This document shows positions 12,061-22,823 of a stretch of 64,000 nt of DNA, in pieces. The notes below the pieces were generated by a model. It was not told where the DNA came from and searched no databases. It saw only the letters and a program-made list of their open reading frames with translations. How positions within the stretch are numbered: position 1 is the first letter of the stretch; every line of letters begins with the position of its first letter. This DNA is from Agrostemma githago (Eukaryota; Streptophyta; Magnoliopsida; Caryophyllales; Caryophyllaceae): contig OY288249.1 of NCBI GenBank assembly GCA_958450325.1, forward strand, positions 59,088,166-59,152,165, given 5' to 3'. The position numbers and the translations under genes were made by a program.

Positions 12061-12518
12061 AATACACCCCAACAATAAAGTAAACTAATGAAGACATAAT
12101 TGAAATAAGATATACTCATGAAGAGGATTATAGGCTGTGTTGTAGGAGGACTCCTTTATCATGTTTGGTTTACTCGCAATATAAGCAAATATGAAGCTAG
12201 GATGATAACTGATAAGGCATGAAAGAGTGGTCATGGATGTGAAAAATGAAGTTTGTATAGTAGGCTAAAATTTATGCTTAGTAGTATCCAATTGCAGGAA
12301 GTAGGTGATATCATATGCTAACTTAGCTTATGCTTCTAAGTTGGTTATGGTTTTAATTGTTGTTTGGTGCTAATACTTTGTAATGTTTGATCATTATTAA
12401 TATATCCCAAACCTTTCACCAAAAAAAAGAAATAAGAGAATTTGTCGGAAAATCAAAGCATGCTTCTGAAGCAAGATGGGTAGAATATCATGTACGAGCA
12501 AGTTTCAATCTTCACTAT
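12061..12518. other. Unannotated AT-rich spacer
   Basis: I see no gene, terminal repeat or RNA in this stretch. It forms the left flank of the nested SINE. Confidence 0.6.
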
Positions 12519-12529
12519 GGCAACAATAT
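12519..12529. repeat. SINE target duplication GGCAACAATAT, left copy
   Basis: The 11-bp word recurs at 14163-14173, on the other side of the SINE and everything nested in it. Confidence 0.8.
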
Positions 12530-12740
12530 CATTTTTTTTATGACGAAGGAACCCGCAGCCGCTACCTTTGGCGCGCTCTGGGTAAACCCTCGGACCACCC
12601 ATAGGGCGACAAACACAAGTCTAGAAGGCATAGTCTCAAGTCATACATCTCTCACAAGATCGCTCTTGCAGGGGCTTGAATCTGAGACGCCTGGGGTGAT
12701 GATCACAAATTTTTAGCCACTAGGCAACTATATTGCACAT

Positions 12741-12967
12741 TGATAGAGGATACCGTAGTATTACGGTATCAAGATATAGTTTAGGAAAGAATAGGAATGT
12801 TACGGTATATTGTAATATACCATACATCGTAATATCGATATTATAGAATAATTATATTAGCTACCGATATTAGAATATTGCGATCATATCTTCGTATTCC
12901 TATAAATAGGACGTCGTTATAATTGTTTGATACAAGAATTCAATAATACAAAACCGTTATTTTAGCA
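12741..12967 (+). repeat. TRIM left LTR
   Basis: It begins TGATAGAGGA and ends TTTTAGCA. It contains repeated accgta/tacggt palindromic words and a TATA box at 12901. Confidence 0.9.
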
Positions 12968-12980
12968 TGGTATCAGAGCC
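12968..12980 (+). promoter_or_regulatory. TRIM primer binding site (initiator Met tRNA)
   Basis: TGGTATCAGAGC complements the 3' end of plant initiator methionine tRNA and starts directly after the LTR. Confidence 0.88.
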
Positions 12981-13455
12981 TCTTTCTTGAGGACACAAAA
13001 ATTGCTTCCGCTTTCTTGCCGGTGAGCGAAAAATTATGGCGCTCACCGGCAGTATATGACCAAAAAAAACCTTTTTACGTTGTTTTTATTGAAAAAAAAA
13101 CTCTACGTCCCCTTTGAATTTATATTCCACAACACCTCGTTCTCCCGCAGATGTGAAGCTGATGGTTCCAGGTGTTTCTGATTTTGCTATGAGTTCGATT
13201 AAGGTTCTCAATCAATTTGAATTGACGAATAATTTTGCCGTTTTAAATTTGTATAGTCCGAAAAACTTTGCGTTCTTGATAATTATTCTCGACGAGTTCA
13301 AAGAACTTAGTGTTCTCGTTTGAAAATAGCCGGAAGAATCTATATGCCACCGTGGAGAAGAAGGTGATGAAGAATGAAGATCGAAAATATCTGATTTTTT
13401 TTATTTGTGCAAACTCATGGAAATTCTTACGAATTACCATGAGTTTGAGGGGGGA

Positions 13456-13683
13456 TGATAGAGGATACCGTAGTATTACGGTATCACGATATAGTTTAGG
13501 AAAGAATAGGAATATTACGGTATATTGTAATATACCAATATATCGTAATACCGATATTATAGAATAATTATATTAGCTACCGATATTAGAATATTGCGAT
13601 CATATCTTCGTATTCCTATAAATAGGACGTCGTTGTAATTGTTTGATACAAGAATTCAACAATACAAAACCGTTATTTTAGCA
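13456..13683 (+). repeat. TRIM right LTR
   Basis: It is nearly identical to 12741-12967, preceded by the polypurine tract and followed by the CACAT duplication. Confidence 0.9.
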
Positions 13684-14370
13684 CACATACATAGACACGG
13701 ATATGGCAGAAAAAAAATCAGTTACACATTTAAAAAAAAAGAATTTGAAAATTTTTATACCTGAAATATAGGTTTGATCACTTAAACTATTGCAATTATC
13801 GTAAAATAACAAAACAAAAATTAACGTCTTATAAACTCAGATTTAAAATCAAATCTTAAAAAACTCAAACAGTTGAACTACTATATATAATATACTCCAT
13901 AATTAATTAATTAATTAATTAGTCTTAAGTTGAGTATTTATAATATCAAGTAGCCGTTATAAATAAGTTCAGAAATTCATAAACAACGCTAAGTGTATCT
14001 GACGAGTCTCCACTCTCCAAATACAATAAATCGTGTGCGACACATCTCTAAATAAATTTCAAAAAATCGGACACGGTTTTACAGGTGTCCGACACGGGTC
14101 ACCAATACGACACGATGATTTGGAGGAATGTCCATGTAACCTAGCTAGACAACACCCTTGCGGGCAACAATATTAATATCGTTGAATTACGATGTTAATA
14201 CAAAATATAAAACCCTCCATCATCTAAAAGCACACAAATCAAAACGTGTATAAGATTGTTATTAAAGCCACTACTAACTACTTCTACTGTACCCTTGGAG
14301 GTTCAAAAGATACGTTTATTACGAGTCTTTTTTTATCAAATACAATCTCTAATAAAAAGTTTTTTGAATA

Positions 14371-14470
14371 GGGTGTTGCCTAGTGATTAAAATTTGTGGT
14401 CATCATCCCAAGAGTCTCAGGTTCAAGCCCGCGTGAACATAAAAGGAAAAAAAGTTTTGTGAAACACCAC
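14371..14470 (+). mobile_element. Short SINE copy
   Basis: It shares gggtgttgcctagtg and the following A-box to B-box region (ggttcaagccc) with the interrupted SINE at 12530-14162, but lacks most of the body. Possible flanking duplication ttgaata occurs at about 14365-14370 and 14472-14478. Not a functional tRNA, because the acceptor and anticodon arms are not complete. Confidence 0.55.
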
Positions 14471-14484
14471 CTTGAATAAAAAAA

Positions 14485-15389
14485 CGGAATTACTTTTTCA
14501 TAATTGCTTATTACTCAATTATACCTAAAATTTCTTTATTTTTCCGATATTACCCTTGTCATATTTTTTTCATACTTTTTCAAACCTACTGCTTTCCCCT
14601 TCCCATATTTCTTTTCTAAATCACTTTTAATCCAATTCGTTCTTAAACTTCATCAAATTTGAAAATCGATCGATCGTTATTTTTGAATTCGCCATGGATT
14701 ATAGTTCGGTAATTGATATTTTAATTTTACTTGCAAATTAGGATTTAATTGATAATTATGTTTAATTGTTTTTAGAAAGTTAGGGTTTAGGGTTGAGATG
14801 GCGGAGGTTGTCGAAAGAGATGACACATATTAAGGTGAGGGTGAGGATGGGTGGTAGTCGGTGGTGGTGAGGGTGGGTGGCTGACTGGCTGTAAGTTCAC
14901 TGCAGTTTTTTTTTTGCTGTACGCTCGCTGTAGGTTTGTTTTTTTTTTTTTTTAAATTGAATTTTATTTTAATATGTTGTAATTAGATTCTTGTGTTAAT
15001 TATTTTGAATTATATTCGAATTAATTTTGATTTGTACGTTTGTAATTTTTTTCCGAGAAATAATAATTGGATAATTTTCCCCAAATTACAAAATAAATAA
15101 ATATGAGTACTAATCATTTTTTCCGAGAAAAAACTTGACAATAATAACATTAATATTTTTTTGTAAAACGGGAAAAAAAAGCAAAAAAAAGCAAAAAAAA
15201 TGGCGGTCAGAGTGGCGGCCGGAGTAGGGAGGTGGTGGAGGTGAATGGAATTTGGAACGCTTGAGAATTTTTTAGATTTCTATCAAATCTCTCTCTAATT
15301 CAATGATGAGAAGAAGGAGAAATGGGAAGGACAATTGGGTAATTTCCAAGTACAAATGAGTAATACACAATTATGAAAAAGCATCACCC
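14485..15389. mobile_element. Terminal-inverted-repeat element, Mutator-like candidate
   Basis: The left end around ctttttcataattg and the right end, inverted, around gctttttcataattgtgtat form an imperfect terminal inverted repeat of about 35 bp. TAAAAAAA flanks both ends (14477-14484, 15390-15397), but it is low complexity. No transposase is seen. The interior has a gene-like start: an A/T-rich leader, ATG at 14694, a donor-like TCG|gtaatt, then ATGGCGGAG near 14798. That could be a captured gene fragment. Confidence 0.5.
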
Positions 15390-15397
15390 TAAAAAAA

Positions 15398-15602
15398 GTC
15401 TTTCACATACTTTTAGTTTTTTATTTTGCGAAAAAACATTTTGGCTGGATTTTGGCAACTTAAAAACAAATTTGGCCTTAAAAGGAAATTTGATGAGTAA
15501 GGCGTGTCGCACATGCCTTAGTAGCTTTGACATTTTGTGCTGCCTTTTTCTCTCCAAACCAACCAGGACACGAGTAACTTTGTTCATTCCCAAATCTACT
15601 TT
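15398..15602. other. Short spacer before the large Tat element
   Basis: I see no supported gene. It ends in ACTTT, the target duplication of the large element. Confidence 0.6.
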
Positions 15603-17920
15603 TGTGGACATGACATAGGTCCACCCCGACGAGGCCACGCGCCGGTTTGGGGAGGCAAATGAATCTCATGTGAGATGGATCTCGAATTGAAATTTAAATC
15701 GAAGTTGGAGTCACCACCAAACTTTGTGGGAGTTCGGGCCCATTCGAACCCACTCTATATCTTTTTGGACCGTGCACAGAGTACAGCCCATTTGGATTTC
15801 AGAGTTTATGGGGTTCGTCCTTTGCATTGTGATACCGATACCGACATGATCGATTACCGTGTATTGAATGACTCTCGTGCGCCAATGGTTTCGGACATCC
15901 GAAAACCACGATTTTGAGTAAGAGGTGAGGGTACGTGTTGGGAAGTTCACAAAGAACACCCAACCCCGCCCGCACTTAGCGGCCTTTACAAAGATATCGT
16001 TCAATGTTTTAATACGCGTGTTAGTAATTCGGTGAAAATGTTATGCAAACAGTATTTTCGACTAAACATGTGAATTATGTTTGATCTATGTCGTTTAATG
16101 CATCTTTGAATTATGTCGAAGTTGTATTTAGCATGCGAGGTTCGTTTTAGTACAATAAAACAAACAACGAGGATGAAATACAAAAGAAGAAACAAACGAG
16201 TTAGTAATGATAATAACGGTTTGTAAATAATATAGAATGACATAATAAGTTATGTTGCATGATTTTGAAAATAGTATGACACGTGATGGACTTGACACGT
16301 GTTGACCGAAGTCATAAAAAGAATTTTATTGGGACTCAAAATACGTTGAAGGGCTCACGGTTTTGACGTGACAGAGATCACTCGATCGAGTCATGGAGGG
16401 ACTCGGTCGAGTGCCCCTTAAAAAACCCTTCTACCTTGATTTTGAGGTGCCACTCGATCGAGTCAGGTATGACACTCGATCGAGTGGTCCTCGAAAAAGC
16501 ATTCTGCCTCTGATTTGGAGTGTCACTCGATCGAGTGGGCTAAGCACTCGGTCGAGTGACTCCTGTACGAACTATGGTTCGTTTCGAAATTCCTTTTAAC
16601 GTTTGTAAATCAATAATTTTGCTAAGTCGCGTAAAATATGATACGATTTATACTCAACTTAGATTTTCGATACTCGTCATATTCGATATTTGATTATGGA
16701 ATCAATATCTAATATTTAGAGTGAATTTTAGAAAAAGATGTTATAGGTCGTTTGAAATTGAACTAAGACAAAGTAAATTCTCTCCGCTTTGTAATGTTAT
16801 ATTTAGTTTTTTCGGACTACATGACAATTACTTTAGCATCAACAAGTTCGTACTAGATTGATTTATTGACTAATTCTTTTTAGACATGATGTTCGACTAT
16901 AGAGTCGATATCGCATCTTAAGAATGATTGTTTTTATGTAAATTAGGTAGTAGTGATAATATCGATATTAGAGACGAAAAAAACTTAAAAAACGTGACGA
17001 CAATGAGAAGAAGAAGAAGAGAGACGGACGAGAGAGAGAGAGAGAGAAGAAAAAGGAGAATTCGGGATTGAATTTGCTCCCTCAACCTACATGCTTTGTA
17101 TTCTCGGAACGGGGCTTGTCTAGTTGTGGCTTAGGAATGGGAGCTTCGAGGTTTATGTAGGAGAGTTATGGTGGTTTGGGTGTATAGGGGGTTGTAAAAT
17201 TGTAGTATCGTAATGTGAGTGTGTTATGGAGTTGTGTCAATCGTAGCCTTGTCGTGTGTATTGTGTTTTGTCGTTATGTGTATTGTGTTGTCTGCAAGGG
17301 GGTGTATTTATAGGAGAAGTACCCCGGTTTTGGATAGGAAAGGCTTTGCTTGGATGGGAAGAAACACAGGCTTGGATGAAGGGAAACACCCGGTTTGAGG
17401 TGAAGAAGGATTCTGATTGTGAATAGAAAAAAGGAATCTGGTTTCAGCTGGGAAAGAGGTCACTCGATCAAGTGGTGCATAGATCGAGTGGGTCTGGTCG
17501 AGTGGAAGACTCTTTTTAGAGATCGAGTTCTATCTCTAGCGGAGAGGTTTAGTTTGCTTAATTTTTCCTCATTGCTGATTTTTGTGGAGTATTTGACTTC
17601 AAGTCGGATTTTCGAAGTGGCGTGGCAGATATTTACACCTCAAAAACGTCTTTGACAGAGGTTTGACCCGGTTTCTAAAAGACGATTTTGCCCTTGGTCT
17701 CGGTTTTGACCCAAATTAGCCTTATTTGATTGAAAATGACCCACTGGGCCTGAATTTGAGGTCGGTTTGGTGATATTTGTACTCCATAAAAAGCCCAAGC
17801 CAAATACTAATGATTTTGAGCCCATATTCGAGTATGTTAAAGCATGTTTGCGTCCGATCATCATCGGGTGTTTGTCGGAAACTGCTATAGACACCTAGCG
17901 GCTAAATGTGGGTGTCTACA
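15603..17920 (-). repeat. 3' LTR of the large Tat element
   Basis: The left end TGTGGACATGACATAGG is the inverse of the LTR end seen at 2540, and the right end is GTGTCTACA. It contains a 72-bp tandem repeat (16379-16562). Relative to the 5' LTR it lacks about 70 bp near 17470-17490. The remaining sequence differs by a few percent, so the insertion is older than the element at 107-9800. Confidence 0.9.
16379..16562. repeat. 72-bp repeat built on CACTCGATCGAGTG, three copies
   Basis: Copies start at 16379, 16451 and 16523. Each carries two near-palindromic words of the type CACTCGATCGAGTG about 22 bp apart. The same array occurs in the partner LTR at 46481-46664 and single units occur in the intron of the antisense PMD-like gene (19114-19202). 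Confidence 0.85.
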
Positions 17921-17935
17921 GAGCCCCCACTCTGA
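17921..17935 (-). promoter_or_regulatory. Polypurine tract of the large Tat element
   Basis: gagcccccactctga is the reverse complement of the tract at 7352-7367 and abuts the inner end of the 3' LTR. Confidence 0.8.
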
Positions 17936-18302
17936 TTGAGGCTTGGACAAGGTGAAAGTCAGAGTAGCTATCAGACCAATCAAGGATTAAGACCTGGTAG
18001 ACTTCCGATCGGGTGTTTTGGTGAATTGCGCAGGCTTGTTTCTGAAGACTTGAGTCGTACCTGTTTACAGTTGCATAAAGTTTTGCATGCAACATTTAGG
18101 TAAAAATGACTCACGCTGGGGAAATTTTTTTTTGATTTTTTTGAAACTTTTGAAAATCTGAAAATTTTGACTTTGAAAAGGAATAGGAATGCTCGGGATG
18201 ACTCTATTCCTGTACAGATGAGGAAACTGAGACAAGCCTGTACGCCTAGATCCGCTTGGATTAAGGAATTCTGAAGGTAGGAGGATTATCAGGGCTTGAT
18301 GT

Positions 18303-18310
18303 TATAAATA
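18303..18310 (+). promoter_or_regulatory. TATA box of the antisense PMD-like gene
   Basis: TATAAATA lies about 115 bp before the first long-frame ATG (18426). It is followed by a pyrimidine-rich leader (tctcttcttcc, cttcttcaag), typical of plant pol II 5' leaders. A short upstream frame ATG GGG ATT TGA starts at 18401. Confidence 0.6.
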
Positions 18311-18425
18311 CCCATCTCTTGCTTTAGTTTTCTCACAATTCCCACAACTCTCTTCTTCCTAACAAAAAGAGAACTCTTATCTTCTTCAAGAAATCTAGTC
18401 ATGGGGATTTGAACGTTTGATCGCG

Positions 18426-20085
18426 ATGTTGCAAGACTGGTCCCATCACTTTAGGGATGCAGATAAGGTGGCTTTGAATCAGACGGGTATTACTCAGTTG
18501 TTTACGATCCGTCAGATGCAAGTGGATCGTCACTTTCTCGATGCTTGCCTGTCCTATTGGGACAACACATATCATGTTTTTGCCCTTCCTCGGGGAGAGA
18601 TTTGTCCTTTACCCAAAGAAATTGTTGCCGTGGGAGGATGGAACCCTATACTTCGCCTTGCTGTCCCGTTTACAGTTTATGACCCGAGGAGGAAACTACG
18701 GGAATTTTTGGGACTCTCTCATATGGAAGTATCCCGTATGCTGGATGGGGATAATGTTTCTTTGACTGACTTCGCTGAGAAATTCATGAACCCGCATGAT
18801 GTCCGGGTTAGGCCGGCCTATAACCGTAGGGCTTTCACTTTTTGCATGCTCCACGTTTACGCTTTCGAAGGCCATATGGATTTGCTATCGTGTATGGGCA
18901 ACGTTCGACTTCTTACCGTTGCTGACCTGATGAAGACGGAGCACAGTCTGGCATGGCTAATTACCGGGGAAATTATCCAAGGTTTGGATAACCGCAAAAG
19001 GGACTTGTCGATTGGTCTGACCGGTAGTACCCGTCTACTGCAGGTATATGGCTTTGGATTTTTTTGATTTTTTTGATTTTTTGATTTTTTTTCCGCGATT
19101 TTCTGCTACAGCAGGCACTCGATCGAGTCACCCTGGACTCGACCGAGTGTCCTCATTAAAAGCCCCCTACCCGGTTTCAGGGGTGTCACTCGATCGAGTG
19201 ACCCTAGGCGGACACCGATTTTGCCTCGAGAACTAACATTTTTTGTTGCTTTTTCTCAGCTTTGGTTATTCGAGAGGCTATCGATCATAGATCCTCCCCT
19301 TGACCCGAGTCGATACCGACCCAATCAGGTGATGACAAGGAGACGAGCCATTGATTTCTCGCGCCACATCACTCAGAAATATTGGGATGAAGTGTTGTCT
19401 TTCCATAGTGGTCCGTTGATTCGATGGGTGGTGCCGTGGTGGCCCATTTATGTTTGGACCGGCTTGGAATCGAGGGATAGGGCGCGATATCAGGTGATTT
19501 TATCCTTTAGGCAGACCTAGTTCATCTTTACCCTGACCGCATACTTAGGCAGTATGGTCGGTCTTAGAGAATCCCGGAGATTGAAGCAGTTGTGAGTGAC
19601 CCAACCCAACTGACTGATGTAATGAGCGACACCTGGATGCAGCGATGGTATACCCGGGCTACCTGGTCTATTCCCAAGTCTCTTATTCAATTTGGGTATC
19701 AGACTCTTTTTTAAAATGGACGAAGGCGGATTCTGCCAAAGCCCGAGCTGCCATAAAGGTTGATGAAGCTTTTGACCTGCTCCGACGAGAGCAAGCTAAA
19801 GATAATAAAGGCATCTTCGATGAAGGTGAGACTCTGGCTACATTGGTTCGACTAATATCAGGTCAGAGAGGGAGAACTAGGACTCAAGCTGAAGGGTCCA
19901 GTGCTAGAGGTGTACGGGGGAAGAGTGAGCCCCAGACCGACTTAGAAAGGAGACTTGGTCCGAAGCTGGCAGTTCAGGATCGACTTGGTCCCCGAGACAG
20001 ACTACCTGAGCACGTACGGGCTCGTCCTGGACCGGTTACAATGGCAGAAGACCCGTTGTCGAAGAAACGGGTTCGAGCAAAATAG
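18426..20085 (+). pseudogene. Antisense plant mobile domain (PMD)-like gene, one intron, decayed
   Basis: The gene runs opposite to the retrotransposon's gag-pol. Exon 1 is 18426-19043 (206 codons) and ends LLQ|gtatat. A 216-bp intron (19044-19259) ends ctttttctcag, and exon 2 opens LWLFERLSI. The joined LQLWLFERL and the later LYPDRILRQYG (in another frame) resemble the aminotransferase-like plant mobile domain. Exon 2 then breaks: a frameshift near 19497-19520, a TAG near 19567 and a second frameshift in a T run near 19715. The last frame continues to TAG at 20083-20085 with a basic, R-rich tail. Extra antisense ORFs with this domain are reported for Tat-lineage elements; the domain call here is from pattern memory, not a search. 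Its role in the element is unknown. Confidence 0.65.
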
Positions 20086-20302
20086 GTTCCTCTTGTGATC
20101 CGGGAACGCTCGCCCCCGACCCGGCGACATCGGGCTCCGCAAGACCCTAAAGACAAGGAAAAGGGCAAAATGCCCTAAATACTAGTCTCCTTAATTTTAT
20201 TATTTAAGTATTACTATTATTTTTGTGGTGTGCTTTTTTTGTTGTTTTCATTTTTTGTATGTGATGTAATTTTGAAGTTCCCGAGTTTATCGGGTTTTTG
20301 TT

Positions 20303-20308
20303 AATAAA
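20303..20308 (+). terminator. Poly(A) signal AATAAA of the antisense PMD-like gene
   Basis: AATAAA lies about 220 bp after the last stop, in a T-rich 3' region, on the strand of the PMD-like gene. With the TATA box at 18303 it delimits a complete pol II transcription unit. Confidence 0.45.
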
Positions 20309-20377
20309 AGACATATTTATTATTGAATACTGTTTCTGTCTTTTTTCGTTATTGCAGTGGTTGTACCCTTTTAAGGG

Positions 20378-22603
20378 TGTAGACACCCACATTTGGCCGT
20401 TAGGTGTCTATGGCAGTTTCCAAAAAACACCCGATGATGATCGGACGCAAACATGACTTAATACACTTGATTTTCGGACTCATAATCAATAGTAGTTGAC
20501 ACCAGCTTTTAGCGGAGTAAAAATCTCACAAAACAGACCTCAAATCCAGGCCCAGTGGGTCGTTTCCAGTCAAATGAGACTAATTTGGGTCAAAACCGAC
20601 ACCAAGGGCAAAACCGTCTTTTAGCAACCGGGTCAAACCTCGGTCAAAGACGTTTCCGAGACATAAAAATCTGTCACGCCACTTCAAAAATCTGACTCGA
20701 TGTCAAATACTACACAAATATCAGCTACAAAGTAGGAATCCTTTCCTATCCAAAGTCGGAATCCTACTCCATCTAACCGGGTGGTTCTTCCCTTGCAAGT
20801 AACCTTTTTCCTATCCAAAGACGGAATCCCACTTCATCTCAACCGGTTGTTTTCTTCCTTTGCAAGATATCAATCTCCTATCCCAAGTCGGTATTTTGTC
20901 CTATAAATACCCCACCCTTGCACACACAATTGATACACACAATTCCCGACATCAATTACAACATCAACACAACAATTCCAATCCCGACACACAAATTACA
21001 ACCCGGAATTCCAGAAATACTAGGCATATTATATTCCAATCTTTCCTCTAAAAATCCTATAGGATTCCCGACCATTCACAACCCAAAATTCTAGGCAATT
21101 TTAGGCAAACCGTATACAAACCCGAGAGCAAAACTCGCCAAATCCCTAACCATACACACCATAACTCACCTATATACATCTTAACGCTCCCGCGCCTAGG
21201 CCGCTACTACTAGTCCATTTTCGAGATAATCAAGCATGTAGGTTGAGGGTGTTATAAATCCCGACTTCTCCCTTTTCTTCTCTTTCTATCGTCCGTCTGT
21301 CTTTTTATACGGGTCGTCGTCACGTCTTTTCTTTTTTATTTTCTCGTTCCTAATATCGATATTATCGTACTATTTTGAATAAAGAGTCGTCCCTAAGGAT
21401 TCGATATCGACTCTATAGTCAAATATCGGATCTAAAGGAATCAATCATCAAATCATGTTAAGCGTAATACCGTTGAAGCCGAGTAATTACGATATTACAA
21501 CGTGGAGGAATTATTTCGTCTTAACAACATTCAAAGCGATTTTCTAAACAACTTTTTTTACTCCACTCTAAATATTCGATATTGATTCTATAATCAAGCA
21601 TCAAATATTACGAGTATCAATATTTAAGTCGAGTATAAATTATGCCTTATTTGTACGCGATTTAACAAAAGAGTCAGTTTTCTAAAAAATCTCGAGAGCA
21701 GTCCGCCATGCGAGTCACACACGTCCTGTGCAAGTCGCATGGCCACGCGAGTCACGCCCTCCTCGCGTGGGTCGCGTGGGCCCCTGAAAATCGCAACCCC
21801 GAAAAGCTATTCCGTCTTGCACGATCGGAATAGGGTTTTTTGAAAAACAACGGGCTTTTCGGCATATTTCAGGTCTCGATAAATATTTTCTTGACCTCAG
21901 TCAGCGTGTGCTTAATCCATCACGTGTCACAAACTTTTCAAAATCATTCATGTCGTTGCATTATATTTACATCTTTTATTCAATTTACAAATTGTTATTA
22001 ACCTGTTTGCTCATATTTTTAGCGATCTTTTCATTGTTTTGTTTTATTATACTAAAACAAACTTCGCATGCTAAAACAACTTTGACGTTAATTTTAGATG
22101 CATTAAATCGACCTAGCAACCCATTCAATTATTCGCATGTTTAGTCAAAACACTCTTTGCAATATCATTCAACCGTCGAACTAACGCGCGTACACCAAAA
22201 ACGAACGATATCTTAGTAAAGTCCGCTAAGTGCGGGCGGGGTTGAGTGTTCTTTGTGAACTTCCCAACACGTACCCTTACCCCTTACTCAGAACCATGGT
22301 TTCCGGATGTCCGAATCCATTGACATACGAGAGTCATTCAATACCCGATTACCGATAATGTCAGTATTGGTATCGCAATGCTAAGAGACGAACCCAATAA
22401 ACTCTGAAATCGGAATGGGCCGTACTTTGTGCACGGCCCACTACGACATAGAGTGGGTTCGAACGGGCCCGAACTCCCACAAAGTTCGGTGGCGACTCCT
22501 ACTTCGATTTAAATTTCAACTCGAGATCCATCTCACATGAGATTCATTCGCCTCCCCAAACCCACACGTGGCCGCGTCGGGGTGGACCTATGTCATGTCC
22601 ACA
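20378..22603 (+). mobile_element. Solo LTR of the same Tat family, opposite strand
   Basis: It begins TGTAGACACC and ends TGTCCACA, like 107-2540, with a TATA box near 20913, one unit of the CGAG-AGCAAAA-CTCG repeat at 21121 and the same GC-rich block. There is no second LTR or internal sequence, so it is a solo LTR. The minus-strand flanks join as tacgtaggcagcct...acaaccac, which is contiguous in the non-autonomous element at 6268-6300. The target duplication is not clean (aaggg against gagag), so the insertion is old or altered. Confidence 0.8.
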
Positions 22604-22823
22604 GAGAGGCTGCCTACGTATCCACAATTAGCGGAATCAAACCAAACACAGTTCGGACTTAGATTTTTGCAATTTCGAAATACACCAAGACTATTAGTTC
22701 GAGATGCGTGTGACAGTAGGATAAATAATCCTAACTTATTGACTTGCTTATAATTTTGAAATTTTTTATAAAAAGATAAATTTTTATAAACTTTTATTTT
22801 GCAAATGACATTGAGATGGGGTC
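22604..22823 (-). other. Untranslated segment after the integrase stop
   Basis: It lies between the pol stop codon and the solo LTR insertion point, on the element's coding strand. It contains the ggatacgtaggcagcct segment shared with the non-autonomous relative. No gene is supported. Confidence 0.6.

Larger units (their letters stand above)
12741..13683 (+). mobile_element. Complete TRIM (miniature LTR retrotransposon)
   Basis: The element is 943 bp. It has two LTRs of 227 and 228 bp (12741-12967 and 13456-13683), a primer binding site TGGTATCAGAGC directly after the first, and a polypurine tract gtttgaggggggat directly before the second. The 5-bp target duplication CACAT at 12736-12740 and 13684-13688 is perfect. 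The 488-bp interior has no credible gag or pol, so it must borrow proteins. The LTRs carry a TATA box (12901-12907) and differ at only a handful of bases. Confidence 0.92.
12728..14144. mobile_element. Non-autonomous hAT element, itself split by a TRIM
   Basis: The left end ctatattgcac and the right end (inverted) ctaggttacat match the termini of the complete hAT at 41930-45381 (ctaggttgcac). Subterminal ggacacgg/ccgtgtcc words recur as in that element. The 8-bp target duplication is ctaggcaa at 12720-12727 and ctagacaa at 14145-14152 (7 of 8). Without the TRIM and its duplicated target it is about 470 bp. No transposase is present. Confidence 0.75.
12530..14162 (-). mobile_element. tRNA-derived SINE, split by a hAT element
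   Basis: Read on the minus strand, the SINE starts at 14162 and resumes at 12727. It contains a tRNA-like A-box region (tgcctagtggctaaa in joined sense), a B-box-like stretch with ttcaagccc, a roughly 110-bp body, and a 3' A-rich tail that reads as T-rich at 12532-12539. The own sequence is about 208 bp. The perfect 11-bp target duplication on both sides supports the retroposition call. The second, shorter SINE at 14371-14470 shares the 5' tRNA-like part. The copy is interrupted at the 5' end by the hAT insertion at 12728-14144. Confidence 0.75.

Noticed and set aside
13114..13323. Small coding frame in the TRIM interior
   Set aside because: No recognisable gag or pol motif. TRIM interiors are normally non-coding.
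14371..14440. tRNA gene
   Set aside because: A- and B-box-like words are present but no cloverleaf with a complete acceptor arm forms; the same block is the head of a SINE.
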